Part shown: one piece after another, positions 46,330 to 56,490 of the stretch
How the letters are laid out: the number at the start of each line of letters is the position of its first letter
How positions within the stretch are numbered: the first letter of the stretch is position 1
Notes under the pieces: generated by a model
Databases searched by the model: none
The model's input: the letters and a program-made list of their open reading frames with translations, nothing else
What the model was told of the DNA's origin: nothing
Assembly: GCA_022828595.1 (NCBI GenBank)
Contig: JAKGHH010000002.1
Span: forward strand, 42,502,222-42,566,221
Direction of reading: 5' to 3'
Length of the DNA: 64,000 nucleotides
Source: Nelumbo lutea
Lineage: Eukaryota > Streptophyta > Magnoliopsida > Proteales > Nelumbonaceae
Position numbers and translations under genes: made by a program

Positions 46330-48116
46330 CCCTCCCTCAAGCTTGACAATGGCAACGCAAACTGAGAACCTTGGTCATGATATCAACAACTTGATCAATT
46401 GTAGAAATGTATGTCACAACAAGAGACTTCTCCGATGTTATCACACCAAAGAATAGGAGGGTCAGCAATTTAAAAGTCCGGTTCTGTCGAGGGAGAGCAA
46501 AGCCACATGAACTCAGATGAAGCACAAGCAAGACTTCTATACTCCAATTTTGAACTAGATTTAGAGACAGTGTCTTCTTATGAGAGGACCATGAGATGAG
46601 ATTGTTCCTCATTAATAGGGGTGGATTCGAGCTGAGCCAAGTCGAATAGTACAAGGCTCGAGCTCGAGCTTGAGCTTGGTTCAAACTAGAATCTTGAGCT
46701 TGAGTTTGGCTGTGTCAAAAACTCATAAGCTCGTGCTTGATTTGAGAAAAAATGTTTTGTAAAAGTAAAAAATTATATATAAAAATATTTTTTATTTGAT
46801 ATTTAAAAAATATATAAGCTTGGATCGTGGCCACCCCTACCCATGAAAATGCAAAATCCCCCTTATAATCAATGATCGTCTAGACAACCAGCCCAGTCAG
46901 CATCCAAAAATGCATGGAGACACAAAGGAAGGTATGAAGCAAAGACCAACATCAATTGTGTACTTAAGATACCAAACAATTTGTTTTGCAGCAGTGTAAT
47001 GGGAGGTGGTAGGCGGATGCATGAATTGGAAGACCTTGTTGGTGGAAAATAAAATGTCAGCTCTCGTGATAGTTAAATAGTAGGTGGGATCAGCTAGCAG
47101 TTCACCATCATCACTTCGTAATTGAACACTAGTAGCTAGGGGAGTCGTGACTGGTTTAATACCATCAAGTGCTTCTTTGTTGATAAGAATAGACTAGAAG
47201 TGGTATGCATAGCCTGTACCCCCAAGAAATAGTGTAGTGGCCCTAAGTCCTTAACTGCAAAGATAGAACCCATCTAATCAACAAGAGAGGAGAAGGATGT
47301 TGCGCATGAGCCAGTGATTATGATGTCATCAATGTAAATAAGAACAAAAAGATAATGTCCACCATCGTGGCGAATGAAAAGAGAGGTATTAGATGTAGAG
47401 GCACTAAACCGAATAGACTAGAGGAAAGAGTTGAGCTTTTGATACCTAGTTCGTGGTGCCTGATTTAGGCCATAAAGAGAGTGTTGTAGATGGCACATGA
47501 GTTGGATGGCATTGATCAACGAAACCCAGAGGTTGTATCACATACGCATCTTCTTCAAGTGACCCATGAAGAAATGCATTATGCACATTCAATTGGCACA
47601 AATCTCAACCATGAGATATAGCAAGAGGGAGAACAACCCAAATTGTAATGGGTTTGATAACAGGAATAAAGGTTTCTTGGAAGTAAAGGCCAACACATTG
47701 ATTACATCCCTTATCTACAAGATGTGCTTTGTAGCATTCAATAGATCCATCAAGTTTCCATTATAAATGAATAAAAACCCACTTACATCTAACAACATTA
47801 ACACTAGGGGGTGCTGTAAGAGTCCAGGTACCATTCTTCATCAAAGCATGTATCAAATTCTTCTTCCATTGCTTGCCACCAGTGAGGGTATTTCATTGCT
47901 TGTGTATAACAAGTTAGGTCATTGATAGATGTAGGGAGAGGATGCTTTCTATCGGCCAGTGAGAACATCTAATGTGGCTTAAAAATACCATGTCTCCATG
48001 GGATGATTATTAGTTACAGATGTTGGCCATTGAGAGGTAGGATAAGTGTGAGAGTTGACTTTAAGCAATTGTTCATTATAGTGAGAGCCATTTCGATAAG
48101 ATGGCGATGCTTATGC
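46330..48116 (-). pseudogene. Copia 2 reverse transcriptase and RNase H remnants
   Basis: The minus strand reads, with frame changes, NAFLHGSLEEDAYV (near 47580), LYGLNQAPRTRYQKLNSFL (near 47470), LFVLIYIDDIIITGS (47360-47310, catalytic YIDD intact) and, near the element end, DQVVDIMTKVL, the normal close of a Copia polyprotein. Stops are frequent, and a hAT MITE interrupts the last part. Confidence 0.75.
46616..46839. mobile_element. hAT-type MITE, relative of 8300-8754
   Basis: Starts TAGGGGTGGATTCGAGC like the 8300 element and ends CCACCCCTA. Flanks CTCATTAA and CCCATGAA agree at 6 of 8 positions, a decayed 8-bp duplication. The interior has AAGGCTCGAGCTCGAGCTTG and an AT-rich core. Confidence 0.83.
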
Positions 48117-48812
48117 TCATCCCAACCATTCTGGGCCTGAGTGTGAGGGCAAAATGTATGGCGAGTGAAGGCAACTTGCTGAAAATATGAAACTCATAGC
48201 CACCATCACATTGGAAAGTTTTGATAGAAAGCTCAAACTAATTTTCAACTTGTTTCTTAAATATAACAAAGGTAGCAAAAGCATCGAACTTGTTCTTTTA
48301 AAGGAAACACCCAACAATAGCAACGTATAATCATCAACAAAACAAATATAAAAGCAAAAACCGCCACTAGAGGTAACCTGGGATGGCCCCCATAAATTAC
48401 AATGATTGATCTCCAAAGAGCTTGAACTCTTTGAATCATGGTGTGTGAAGGGAAGGCAATGAGATTTGCCTAGTGGATAAGGCTGGCGGAAGGAGAGAGA
48501 TGTGGAGGACGCAACAAGATCAAAGTCATGAACTACTTTATGTGTAATGTGAGCAGACAGATGCCCTAACCTATAATGCCATATGTCAAGAGAAGCACCA
48601 AAATCAATACAAGCTAATTTGGAGCTAGCAGGTGAAAGGAGTGATGGAAGTTGAAGCTCATATACACTGTTCTTATTCCGCCATTGAAACAAAATCACTT
48701 TGGTTTTGCAATCCTTAATGAAAAATTCAAAGGAGTGAAATTCAAAAACTACCTCATTATCGGTTGAGAATTTAGCAACAAATAATAAAATTAACAAAAA
48801 AAACTCATACAC
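48117..48812 (-). pseudogene. Copia 2 GAG-pre-integrase and integrase N-terminal part
   Basis: A 231-residue open frame. It holds WHYRLGHLSAH (GAG-pre-integrase His block), then LEINHCNLWGPSQVTSSGG and FVDDYT. In the family HCDLWGP carries the first catalytic Asp of integrase; here it is Asn (AAT), so the enzyme would be dead even without the later frameshift after FKRTS. The methionine at 48812 is only the first in the frame, not a real start. Confidence 0.82.
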
Positions 48813-48902
48813 ACAAAATATCTTTCAAATAAAATTGACGACTAGAAGATGGTATAATAGAGGAACCAAAATGTGTGATGATCAAACCTGAACCATCACC
48901 AA

Positions 48903-49642
48903 TTATGATTTGTGCAAAAGCAGAGGGTATATTTTTCTTCTATCCTTTGAGAGCAACAATGTGGTGAGAAGCTTTCGACAATACCAAGAGGAATGGCTCT
49001 TTCTTCCGCAGATATAACATGGTTCTTTGCTGTATTTGGATGGATTAGATTTTGAGTTCTTAGTGCTTTTATCAAAGACCAACAAATTAGATGAAAGATT
49101 CTTCATATTGAAGGCATGGGTAGTAGCATTGGCAGTAAGGAGAGTAGATGATTGATTATTAAGTATGTGTTTTTCTTGAGATAAAATCTTACCATGAAGA
49201 CTTGCGAAGGAAATAGTATCAGTGCATGTTGTGATTGTTGTTACTAGAGAATCGTACTCAACTCTAAAGCTATTTAGAGTATGATGAATAAGTTGAGAAT
49301 TAGTTAATGGTTCAACGATAGCAACTTAACTTGTTTGACAGGAGTCAGAGTTTCTAGTGGTATGTTGTCATAGTGAGGTCATTCTTTCAAAGAGACCCTA
49401 ATTCATTCTTAGATTTACAACATTAGCAATACCCTTGAGAGAGTAGAGATGTTCAAGTGTATCCCAGAGTTCCTTGTAGCTTTTGCAATCGACCACCTAT
49501 GCCAATGATGTTCCTGAGAAAGTTTCTAAGAGCTACTTAAAGAGAGAACAATCTTGCTTCTTCCATGTTGAGATGTTAGATGAAGTGGAAGAGCTTAAGA
49601 CTAAAGAGGTTTGTTGTGGGCAAGGACAAGAGCCATCAAAAT
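48903..49642 (-). pseudogene. Copia 2 gag with zinc knuckle
   Basis: The minus strand gives DGSCPCPQQTS, DCKSYKELWDTLEHLYSLKG, HHTLNSFRVEYDSLVTTITT and CTDTISFASLHGKILSQE, which are Copia gag (UBN2) blocks, then CYICGRKSHSSWYC, a CX2CX4HX4C knuckle (about 49020-48980). Several stops and frameshifts. The N-terminal 40 or so residues that should precede DGSCPCP are missing because the sequence changes at 49643. Confidence 0.8.
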
Positions 49643-50342
49643 TGTTAGATAGTGTATGCCCTTAGCTCTAATCAAATTGATGCATAGATACAGTTATTGT
49701 AAATGAATAAAAATATATTATTGTTTCATATTGATATTGGTATATTTCTGTGTATTCACCCCTTAAAGTGGTCACTTATGAGACTCGTGTTAGCTTAGAA
49801 TGTTGTCAGTTTAGAATGTTGTCAGCCATCGGATAGACTTGGTGAGTTTATTTTGCCAAGGCTGACACTGATGTTGTCAAGGAGGTTGGAGTAGTTTGTC
49901 TCAGCCACTAGGGTTTGACCTGAATCACATGTAGTGTGTATTTGGTTGAAACACTAGACCTGAACCATTTTCTAGTTATGCCCTGGACCTTGATGCAAAC
50001 TGAAAAGTTACACATAACCCCTCGGCTTCGTTATAGTACTTCACTAGGTATTGGGTTCAGATGCCTTTGATATGCTAGTCAATGAGATCCATTAAAGGTC
50101 AAAACTTGAGTATGTTGGGTTGGAACAGTTTGAGAATTCATCTGACTGAGTGATCATAGTGATAGGATTGGCCAGTTTGTCGGATAAAGTAAATGATGGG
50201 GCTTACACTCTCTCTGTTGAAAACTTAAACTACTGGTAGTGGATTTCAATTGTATTTGAGATTTGGTTTGCAATATATATATATTGCAATTAATTTGCCA
50301 TTTCTCTTTTTCTTAAAGCCCTAAGGCAAATTCCCTTCAACA
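49643..50342. repeat. LTR-like segment
   Basis: Begins TGTTAGATAGTGTATGCCC and ends CTTCAACA, giving TGTT...AACA ends. It contains GCATAGATACAGTTATTGTA and AATGAATAAAAATATATTATTG, phrases I associate with plant Copia LTRs. It abuts the broken gag of Copia 2. A 5-bp target duplication was not found, so it may be a solo LTR or a truncated element. Confidence 0.45.
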
Positions 50343-50738
50343 CAGTTGGGCTAAAATAAAGTTATAAAGTAGGGCATAATCCCTTAGAAAAGCAACCCCA
50401 TTGGCTGATTTATAATATATCTTGTAATACTTATTATTTATTTAATTTCTATGTTTCCATTTATTGACTTTTTTATCGGATATTTTTTGTGGTAGATTGC
50501 TGAAAGTCTGAAATGTCCTCTAATTACAATCATCTCTCTTTAACTTTTTGACATGATTATGATTGTAAGCAGATTCCTTTCATTAGAATTTTCATGTCTC
50601 TTTTTAGGGATATGCAGATCATCCAGTACCTACAACTACAGAGTGCGTGCCAGCAGCATCAATTATTAATTGCTTAAGACATTAAGGCATTTAGCCTTTA
50701 TTGGTGAAAAATGCCAAGTGTTGTCAATCGCATTCGGG
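50343..50738. other. Upstream region of the 4CL-type gene
   Basis: AT-rich to about 50610, then less so. No coding. Carries the partial AC-like word CAGTACCTACAACTAC near 50621. Confidence 0.4.
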
Positions 50739-50745
50739 GGTAGGT
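50739..50745 (-). promoter_or_regulatory. AC element (ACCTACC) upstream of 4CL
   Basis: The minus strand reads ACCTACC, the AC-I MYB-binding element found in promoters of 4CL, PAL and other phenylpropanoid genes. It lies about 100 bases before the ATG and about 30 bases before the TATA box. Confidence 0.6.
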
Positions 50746-50772
50746 GGAGAGCTTCCATCTGCCAAACAACAT

Positions 50773-50781
50773 GATATATAT
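50773..50781 (+). promoter_or_regulatory. TATA box of the 4CL-type gene
   Basis: GATATATAT stands about 70 bases before the start codon, leaving a 5' UTR of roughly 40 bases with a CTCTCACTCTCACTCTC-like pyrimidine stretch (50818-50840). Confidence 0.55.
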
Positions 50782-50846
50782 TGACACTAGGTGCCTCAAA
50801 ATAAAAATCAATATTCATTCTTTCATTCTCACTCTCACTCTCAGAT

Positions 50847-51836
50847 ATGGGAACAGTGCAACAAGATTTCATTTACAGATCAAAGCTTCCTGACATTCAC
50901 ATCCACAACCATCTCCCTCTACTCACCTATTGCTTCCAGAACATATCGGAATTCAGCTCGCAGCCATGTCTGATAAACGGCACCACCGGCGAAACTTACA
51001 GTTACGCACAAGTCGAGCTCATTTCAAGAAAAGTTGCAGCTGGTCTTCACAGACTCGGTATTCAACAAGGTCAAGTAATCATGGTCCTCCTGCGCAATTC
51101 GCCGGAGTTCGTTTTTGCCTTCCTCGGCGCCGTACATCGCGGCGCCACCACCATCACCGCCAACCCTTTTTATACACCGGTGGAGATCTTAAAGCAATCT
51201 AGAGACTCCAAAACAAGGCTTATAATTACACAAGCTTGTTACGTTGACAAAGTGAGGACCTTGGCCCAGGAGAACGACATTAAGATCATGACAATCGACT
51301 CGCCCCATGATGGTTGTCTGCATTTCACCCAGTTGACTGAGTCCGACGAGTCTGCTTTACCTGTTACAGAAGTCTGCCCGGATGATGTGGTGGCACTGCT
51401 CTACTCGTCGGGAACAACCGGGTTGCCCAAAGGAGTGATGCTGACTCACAGAAGCATCATCACATGCATTGCTCAACAGGTTGACGGAGAGAATCCTCAC
51501 TTGTATTACCACAGAGGGGACGACGTTACGTTATGTGTGTTGCCAATGTTTCACATCTTCTCGCTCGTCTCGGTGTTGCTCGCCGGACTACGAATCGGCG
51601 CTGCAGTTCTGATCATGCAAAAATTTGAGGTTGTGGCATTCATGGAACTGGTTCAGAAATATAAAGTGTCGGTTGCATCGTTAGTGCCTCCGATCATCTT
51701 GCAGCTCATCAACAGCCCAGATTTCGATAATTTCAACCTGTCGTCGATCCGGTTGGTGATTACAGGCGGAGCACCCATGGGGAAGGAACTTGAAGCATCT
51801 ATCAGAGCTAAGCTTCCAAATACAAAGTTTGGACAG
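50847..51836 (+). CDS. 4CL: 4-coumarate:CoA ligase-type enzyme, exon 1
   Basis: The family activates hydroxycinnamic acids with ATP and CoA, the last step of the general phenylpropanoid pathway leading to lignin and flavonoids (cytosolic). Exon 1 gives 330 residues, starting at the first ATG after a pyrimidine-rich leader. It carries the AMP-binding box [11 protein letters not shown] (residues 187-196) after VVALLY, and the MFHIF (234-238), VPPII (280-284) and [11 protein letters not shown] (306-316) blocks. It stops in phase 0 at FGQ before a GTAATT donor, exactly where 4CL intron 1 lies in many plants. A full 4CL has about 540 residues; GYGMTE, box II GEICIRG and the C-terminal domain should come from later exons, which are not in the window. 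Substrate-pocket positions differ from classic 4CL (F238, V241, S278, I305). No internal stops. It could instead be a 4CL-like acyl-CoA synthetase with another substrate. Confidence 0.9.
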
Positions 51837-52745
51837 GTAATTAAGAAAATTAATCAAACTTCTTAAGTTTAATTTCTTAACTGAATTCAATTTTAGAATC
51901 TGGTCATTGGGTCTTAATTAAAATGAATTTTTTTCCTAAATTTCCAGGCATATTAGTTTCCATAGTTTTAAAAAACTTCGTTTATTATAGGTAAGGTAAA
52001 TTACCAGAACAATTGCCAATCAATTTGCAATAGAACCTTCTACTGCTTAGGAAACCCCTTCCCCAAATAACTACCACATATGCTTAGGAAATGCGGTGAA
52101 CGAATAGATTACTATCAAGTGTGAAGACTATGAAATCTTTGATGAATGTACACATCACTGCATGATTGATTTCCCAATGCCGTGTGCATGATTTTGTCTC
52201 CACCAGGCCAAATGAGACAGCTCTACCAACATGATCTTACACCGCACATCTCCTATCTCATGGTGAGATATGTGGCGTTAGATGAAGTCGGTAGAGTGCC
52301 GGAACGCTGTTTTGTTGGCAAAAGATTTCAACTCCCAAGAAACACGAAGAATACATAGTAAATATTCTTTTATTTTTTCTTTCGAAGAATATTGAACTTT
52401 TTTTAAGGGTGTTTAAGTGAAATTCCTCACTTTTCATATAATTATACCTTCTCATTTGATAGATCTGTGAAGCCTTTATATAAATTGGTAGATATGAGAT
52501 TTAGCTTGTGACAAGTATTTATCTAAGCACCCTACACCCTACTCACACTTCTCAAATAATTGTACTATTTTTGTTTTTTCATGGAAGTTTGAAAGATAAC
52601 TAAGGCAAAGTGTTGGAATTATATTAAACTACATCGTATTCGGAAGCGTGGGCACTTTTTGGGACTGGTTTTGAAGAAATTTTTTTATGCTTTTAAGACC
52701 CGTTTCTCGTAAAAAAACGCTTCTGCAACGTAAGTAGAGAGCAAT
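51837..52745 (+). other. Start of 4CL intron 1
   Basis: Begins GTAATTAAG after exon 1. Noncoding; a short palindrome CACATCTCCTATCTCATGG with GTGAGATATGTGG sits at 52244-52275. No exon 2 signature (GYGMTE) was found here or after the Gypsy element. Confidence 0.7.
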
Positions 52746-52750
52746 ACTAT

Positions 52751-53319
52751 TGATGGAGCACGACATGGATGCTTCTAGTTGGAGGATGATCTGGAACTTG
52801 GCTGTGTGGTGAGCTGGTTTGGTATGCAAAATAATGAAGCTCAGAGAGGGTACTAGTGAGTATTGTGAGCTGAAAGTTGAATGATAAGTGTACTAGTGAG
52901 TAAATAATCGCGTGTACCTTGATCTTGGGGTTTGAAGTCCTTATAGAGCTGAACTTCCGTGGGACTCATGAAACAACTCCGGGATCCTCGGCTCGTGTGG
53001 TTAGGATTCGTCTGCCTTGGAAGGGAGGTAATGTGTTAGTCAATGAAGTCTATCACTATCTTTCGATCCAGGTGGGATGAGGATAAGGCCTTCGGTTTTG
53101 TGGCATGATCCCGAGGGGTTCAGAGTCCATTGGGAAGCGTCTAGAATCGAACGTGTCACCTCGGTACATGGACGACGAAGTGGCTCTCGGTTCCGAGCTG
53201 AATGACCACCCGAGCTCCTGATCTTCTAACGAAGCTCTCCTTGCTGAGTTGTCATCCTGTTGGCAGGTCGCATCCATGTGTCACTTCCTTACTAGGTCGG
53301 GCCAAATCACCCTTCATCA
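52751..53319 (-). repeat. Gypsy LTR, downstream (3') copy
   Basis: On the + strand it runs from TGATGGAGCACGA to CACCCTTCATCA, ends that mirror each other (TGATG...CATCA). It aligns with 62421-63023 throughout but lacks a roughly 48-base piece (around GATGCTTAAGTTAG) that the other LTR has. Confidence 0.88.
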
Positions 53320-53337
53320 ATTGCCCCCCACTCCCCG
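53320..53337 (-). other. Gypsy polypurine tract
   Basis: The minus strand reads CGGGGAGTGGGGGGCAAT and adjoins the LTR start TGATGAAGGG. Confidence 0.8.
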
Positions 53338-53628
53338 TGCCAGGGGTCTCAACCCGGTGTGGGGAGTTCACGACAAGCCCATGTGGATTTGGCACGACGA
53401 CCAAATGGTACGGAGGGCGGTACTTCGGTTGGTTCTACAGGACCGCTCGGCTCAACCAGGAAATGACTCAGATTGCGTATTGGTTACGTAGACGTTACGC
53501 TGTTTATAAACTCCGCAGACGTCAAAAAACACGCTCAATCGATCTCATCCTCGGGTAGCATGCAACCAATTTCCATGGGAGCCGTCAGATTGCATGTATC
53601 ACAACGGTTGATCATCGAATGTAGTGGC

Positions 53629-53640
53629 TTATAAATAGGG
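53629..53640 (+). promoter_or_regulatory. TATA box before the plus-strand ORF of the Gypsy element
   Basis: TTATAAATAGGG lies about 170 bases before the ORF start at 53805, on the same strand and outside the LTR, so the antisense ORF may have its own promoter. Confidence 0.5.
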
Positions 53641-53804
53641 GCCGAAGGATCCATTTTCCCCGCCATAAACCACGTGATTGAGCCCTTTGAGATCACGTTG
53701 AAGTCTTTCAGCTCGGTGTCTTCTTCCTTTGTGTCCGAGGTCGTCCCGCCTTCTTCAGTGAGTTTGTCTTCCCTTGCTTGGTTGTCCTTTTTTCTTTTCC
53801 CAGC

Positions 53805-55959
53805 ATGTCTAGCCTTAATTTAGATGGGCTCCTTAGTGGGTCTAGCGAGTCCGTCGGTGCCGAGGTATGAACCTTATCACCCGTTGGCGAGGCCAGCTCC
53901 TTGTCAGAAAGTTCATTTGTAAAACCTTTCTAAGGGAATGCCCTTACGTGAAGAGGTGCCAGCTTGGTTCGAGGAGCTCGAACCTCAGGAGGAGCAGCAA
54001 ACCTCCAGGGAGGGGGTCTCTACCTCTTACAGAGGTTGGGACCCGGACAACTTCGGTCCTTCCACAATGACTTCGGATAGACTTCTTTCTTTAATAGCTT
54101 GCTACCGGCTTCCCGATGACCTTGTCTTTAGTATTCCCCTGGGTCGGTATCCTTGGGATCACGATCATCATGAGGTCGTGATTTTCAAGGAGCAGCTTGT
54201 GGCCGGGCTGCGCTTCCCTCTCCACCCTTTTATCATAGAAATTATTAAGTTTTTTAACATCACCATCGATTAGCTTCACTCGAACTCTATCCGTACCATT
54301 GTCTGTACCATCTCGATCGTCCACGCATATGACCGACCTCTTTCTCTCGATGTCTTTAGTTCTATTTGTTCTATTAAGAAAAATTCCTCCTACCTCCTCG
54401 ATGACACCCAACACAGTTACTACATCTCACCTCGCCCCGGGTACAAGATTCTGTTTGGTAGCCCGAACAAGGTGTCGGCTTGGAAGAGGCGATACTTTGT
54501 TGTTCAGAATCCTGAGGGGTGGTTGTTCCCAACTCACTGGCGGGTGGCCATTCGAGACCTTGGGGTTAAATTGGATGCAGAGACTAGAGCGGTCATTCAG
54601 TCTTGGAGGGACCTCAGCCTGAAGATGGAAGATTTCCTAGCAGAGGAAAAACATGTGTGAGTTGGGTTGAGCCCTCCTGGTAGGCCTCTACCTTGGAACA
54701 AACACTCATGTTCTTTTCTTTTGTTTTGGCTTCAGTTCATGACTGGCTGGTCTTGCTTTCTTTGTAGGAGCCATGACAGGTGTTGATGCTGTTAACCTCC
54801 TCCAAAGTGTGCAGAAGGGGAAGAAGAGAAGGGCCTCGAAGAGGCCCCATTGTGAGGATGCCACCCCTTCGATGCCCGCCGAGCCTGTAGCTACCACGCC
54901 TGTGCTCGTGCCCACCACTATCGAGCTTCCTAGGGAGGTCGTATGTCCCCATCCTCTAGTTGTTGACTTGGTGGAGGACCAAGGCGAGGGTACTCCACCT
55001 TGCCAGCTAGAAGGTGCCTCAGTGTCTGAGCCCCAACTCACCTCGACGAAGGAAGATTCCTCTAGGAAGGAGAGCATAATGAGACCGAGACTCGGGCTCC
55101 TCAAAAGCAGGGATGCGGTATACCCTGTGGAGGTCGCGAAGTGGGCCGAGATGCCGACAAGTCAGATCGGGGGGAGGGCAGCCAACTACTGCATGGTGGT
55201 AAGTGGCTTGCCCCTTAACCTGTTCTCTTAGTTGCTCTTCGGTACTACTCATACTTCATTCCTTTTCTTTTTCAGGTTAATTCTACCATTCATTCGCTAG
55301 TTTATCAGTCCGAGGTGCGCTTGAAGTGAGCTCGAGAGGCTGAATAGAAATCTCAGAAGCTTCATCGTGAGCTGGACCTAGCCTGGGGCGAGATCCTTAG
55401 GGCAAAGAAAGGTGCTCGGAGCCAGGAAGAGTTGATTCTACTGTTGACGGAGGAGAAGAAGATGCTCAAAGGGGAGAAGGACTTACTCCTAAGGGAGAAG
55501 GAAACCCTCCTGAGAAAGAAGGTAGCCCTCCAAAGGGAGAACGAGAACCTCGAGGTAATGATGAAGGAGTGCATTGAGATCTTCGAGATTGCGATCCATG
55601 AGGCGAGGACTTAGGAGCAAGATCGGGCCATCAAGGATTTTAAGGAGTCCCTAGAGTTCCTCGATCTCCAGGTCGAGTATGGCTCCAGTTCATATCGTTC
55701 AGGCTTCAAACTATGCAGGTGGCTGGTGTGGCAAAAGTTTCCCGAGCTCAACCTCGGTGTCATCTCTACGTCTTCCGTTACCCCCGAAATAGCGAAGGAG
55801 GCCGACGAGGAACCTGATTTCGAAGAGGGGGAGAGTAATGAGGACCTCCCCGAAGTGGGATTGACAGAGGAGGGGGGCCGAGGTGATGCTGAGAAGGACC
55901 AAATGGAGACCAATCTGCTTGCGGGAGGAGATTCTGAAGGCGAGAAGCCCGGCGTTTGA
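53805..55959 (+). pseudogene. Extra ORF of the Tat element (transposase_28-like, coiled coil), antisense to pol
   Basis: It starts MSSLNLDGLLSGSSESVGAE (53805-53864), followed by a GT. A second block (53938-54654) has the LPDDLV...AGLRFPLHPFIIEIIKFF region of the family called putative gypsy-type transposon (PF04195), then YKILFGSPNKVSAWKRRYF; a TAG at 54271-54273 interrupts it. An intron-like gap (donor near 54657, TTTGTAG ending 54767) leads to MTGVDAVNLLQSVQKGKKRR (54773 on). A clean phase-0 intron (55199-55275, GTAAGT to TTCAG) leads to a Glu/Lys/Leu-rich coiled coil (55276-55620) and an acidic tail ending at 55959. Further stops at 55327, 55345 and 55612. The function of these extra ORFs is unknown. 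Confidence 0.8.
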
Positions 55960-56232
55960 CTTTACTTGCCTCTTTTCTTGGACCCCCCTGTACATATATG
56001 TATGTCTTGTGCCTCCGAGCTCAGTTGGAGTAGCAGTTACTTTCCCTACTCTCCTCTCTTTCTCTTCTTTTTTTTTTGCCATGTACTTCGAAATATCGTT
56101 AGTGAAATACAGTAGTTCAAGAAATCTTATGTGTGCAAAATTTTTCTAAGTATTGATTATCCCGAAGTGTCGAGCTAACGAGCTAGGCTCAAAGTAGGAA
56201 TAACCCGGTATTGTTGTACACCGAAGTGCGCT

Positions 56233-56300
56233 TATGCCGAAGAGGCGACTAGGGGTTGTTGTGCCTATGCTAAAGAGGCGAGTAGGACTTATTGTGCCTA
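56233..56300. repeat. 33-bp tandem repeat in the Gypsy 3' region
   Basis: TATGCCGAAGAGGCGACTAG and TATGCTAAAGAGGCGAGTAG begin two units 33 bases apart, each ending TTGTGCC. Confidence 0.75.
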
Positions 56301-56490
56301 GGTCTTTTATCAGCTCGGCCTCATAGCCCTTAGGCTCTTGGAGTGACTTACTGTCCTCTCTCCAGCTCGGTACTCTTGTGGACTTGGCAAATTATCAGTT
56401 GCTCTAGAGTTGTGAGCTCATAGGTAGTGCCTTCTTAGGTTGTCGACATTCCAGGCTCGAGGTACCTACTTCCCTTTCATGGTCTTGAGC

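Larger units (their letters stand above)
46100..49642 (-). mobile_element. Copia LTR retrotransposon 2, heavily decayed
   Basis: Minus-strand element. The downstream LTR ends at 46329 (minus strand TGTTGGTGACC), next to a polypurine tract CTTGAGGGAGGG (46341-46330). Gag, zinc knuckle, GAG-pre-integrase, integrase and RT remnants follow in Copia order up to 49642, where an LTR-like segment cuts off the N-terminus of gag. The outer LTR limit and the second LTR were not found. A hAT MITE (46616-46839) is nested in the RNase H region. Confidence 0.82.

Noticed and set aside
52244..52275. Short palindrome in 4CL intron 1 as a possible regulatory hairpin
   Set aside because: About 13-base arms with mismatches; could occur by chance in 64 kb.
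55711..56082. 123-residue minus-strand frame in the Gypsy element
   Set aside because: It is the complement of the acidic tail of the plus-strand extra ORF; no domain.
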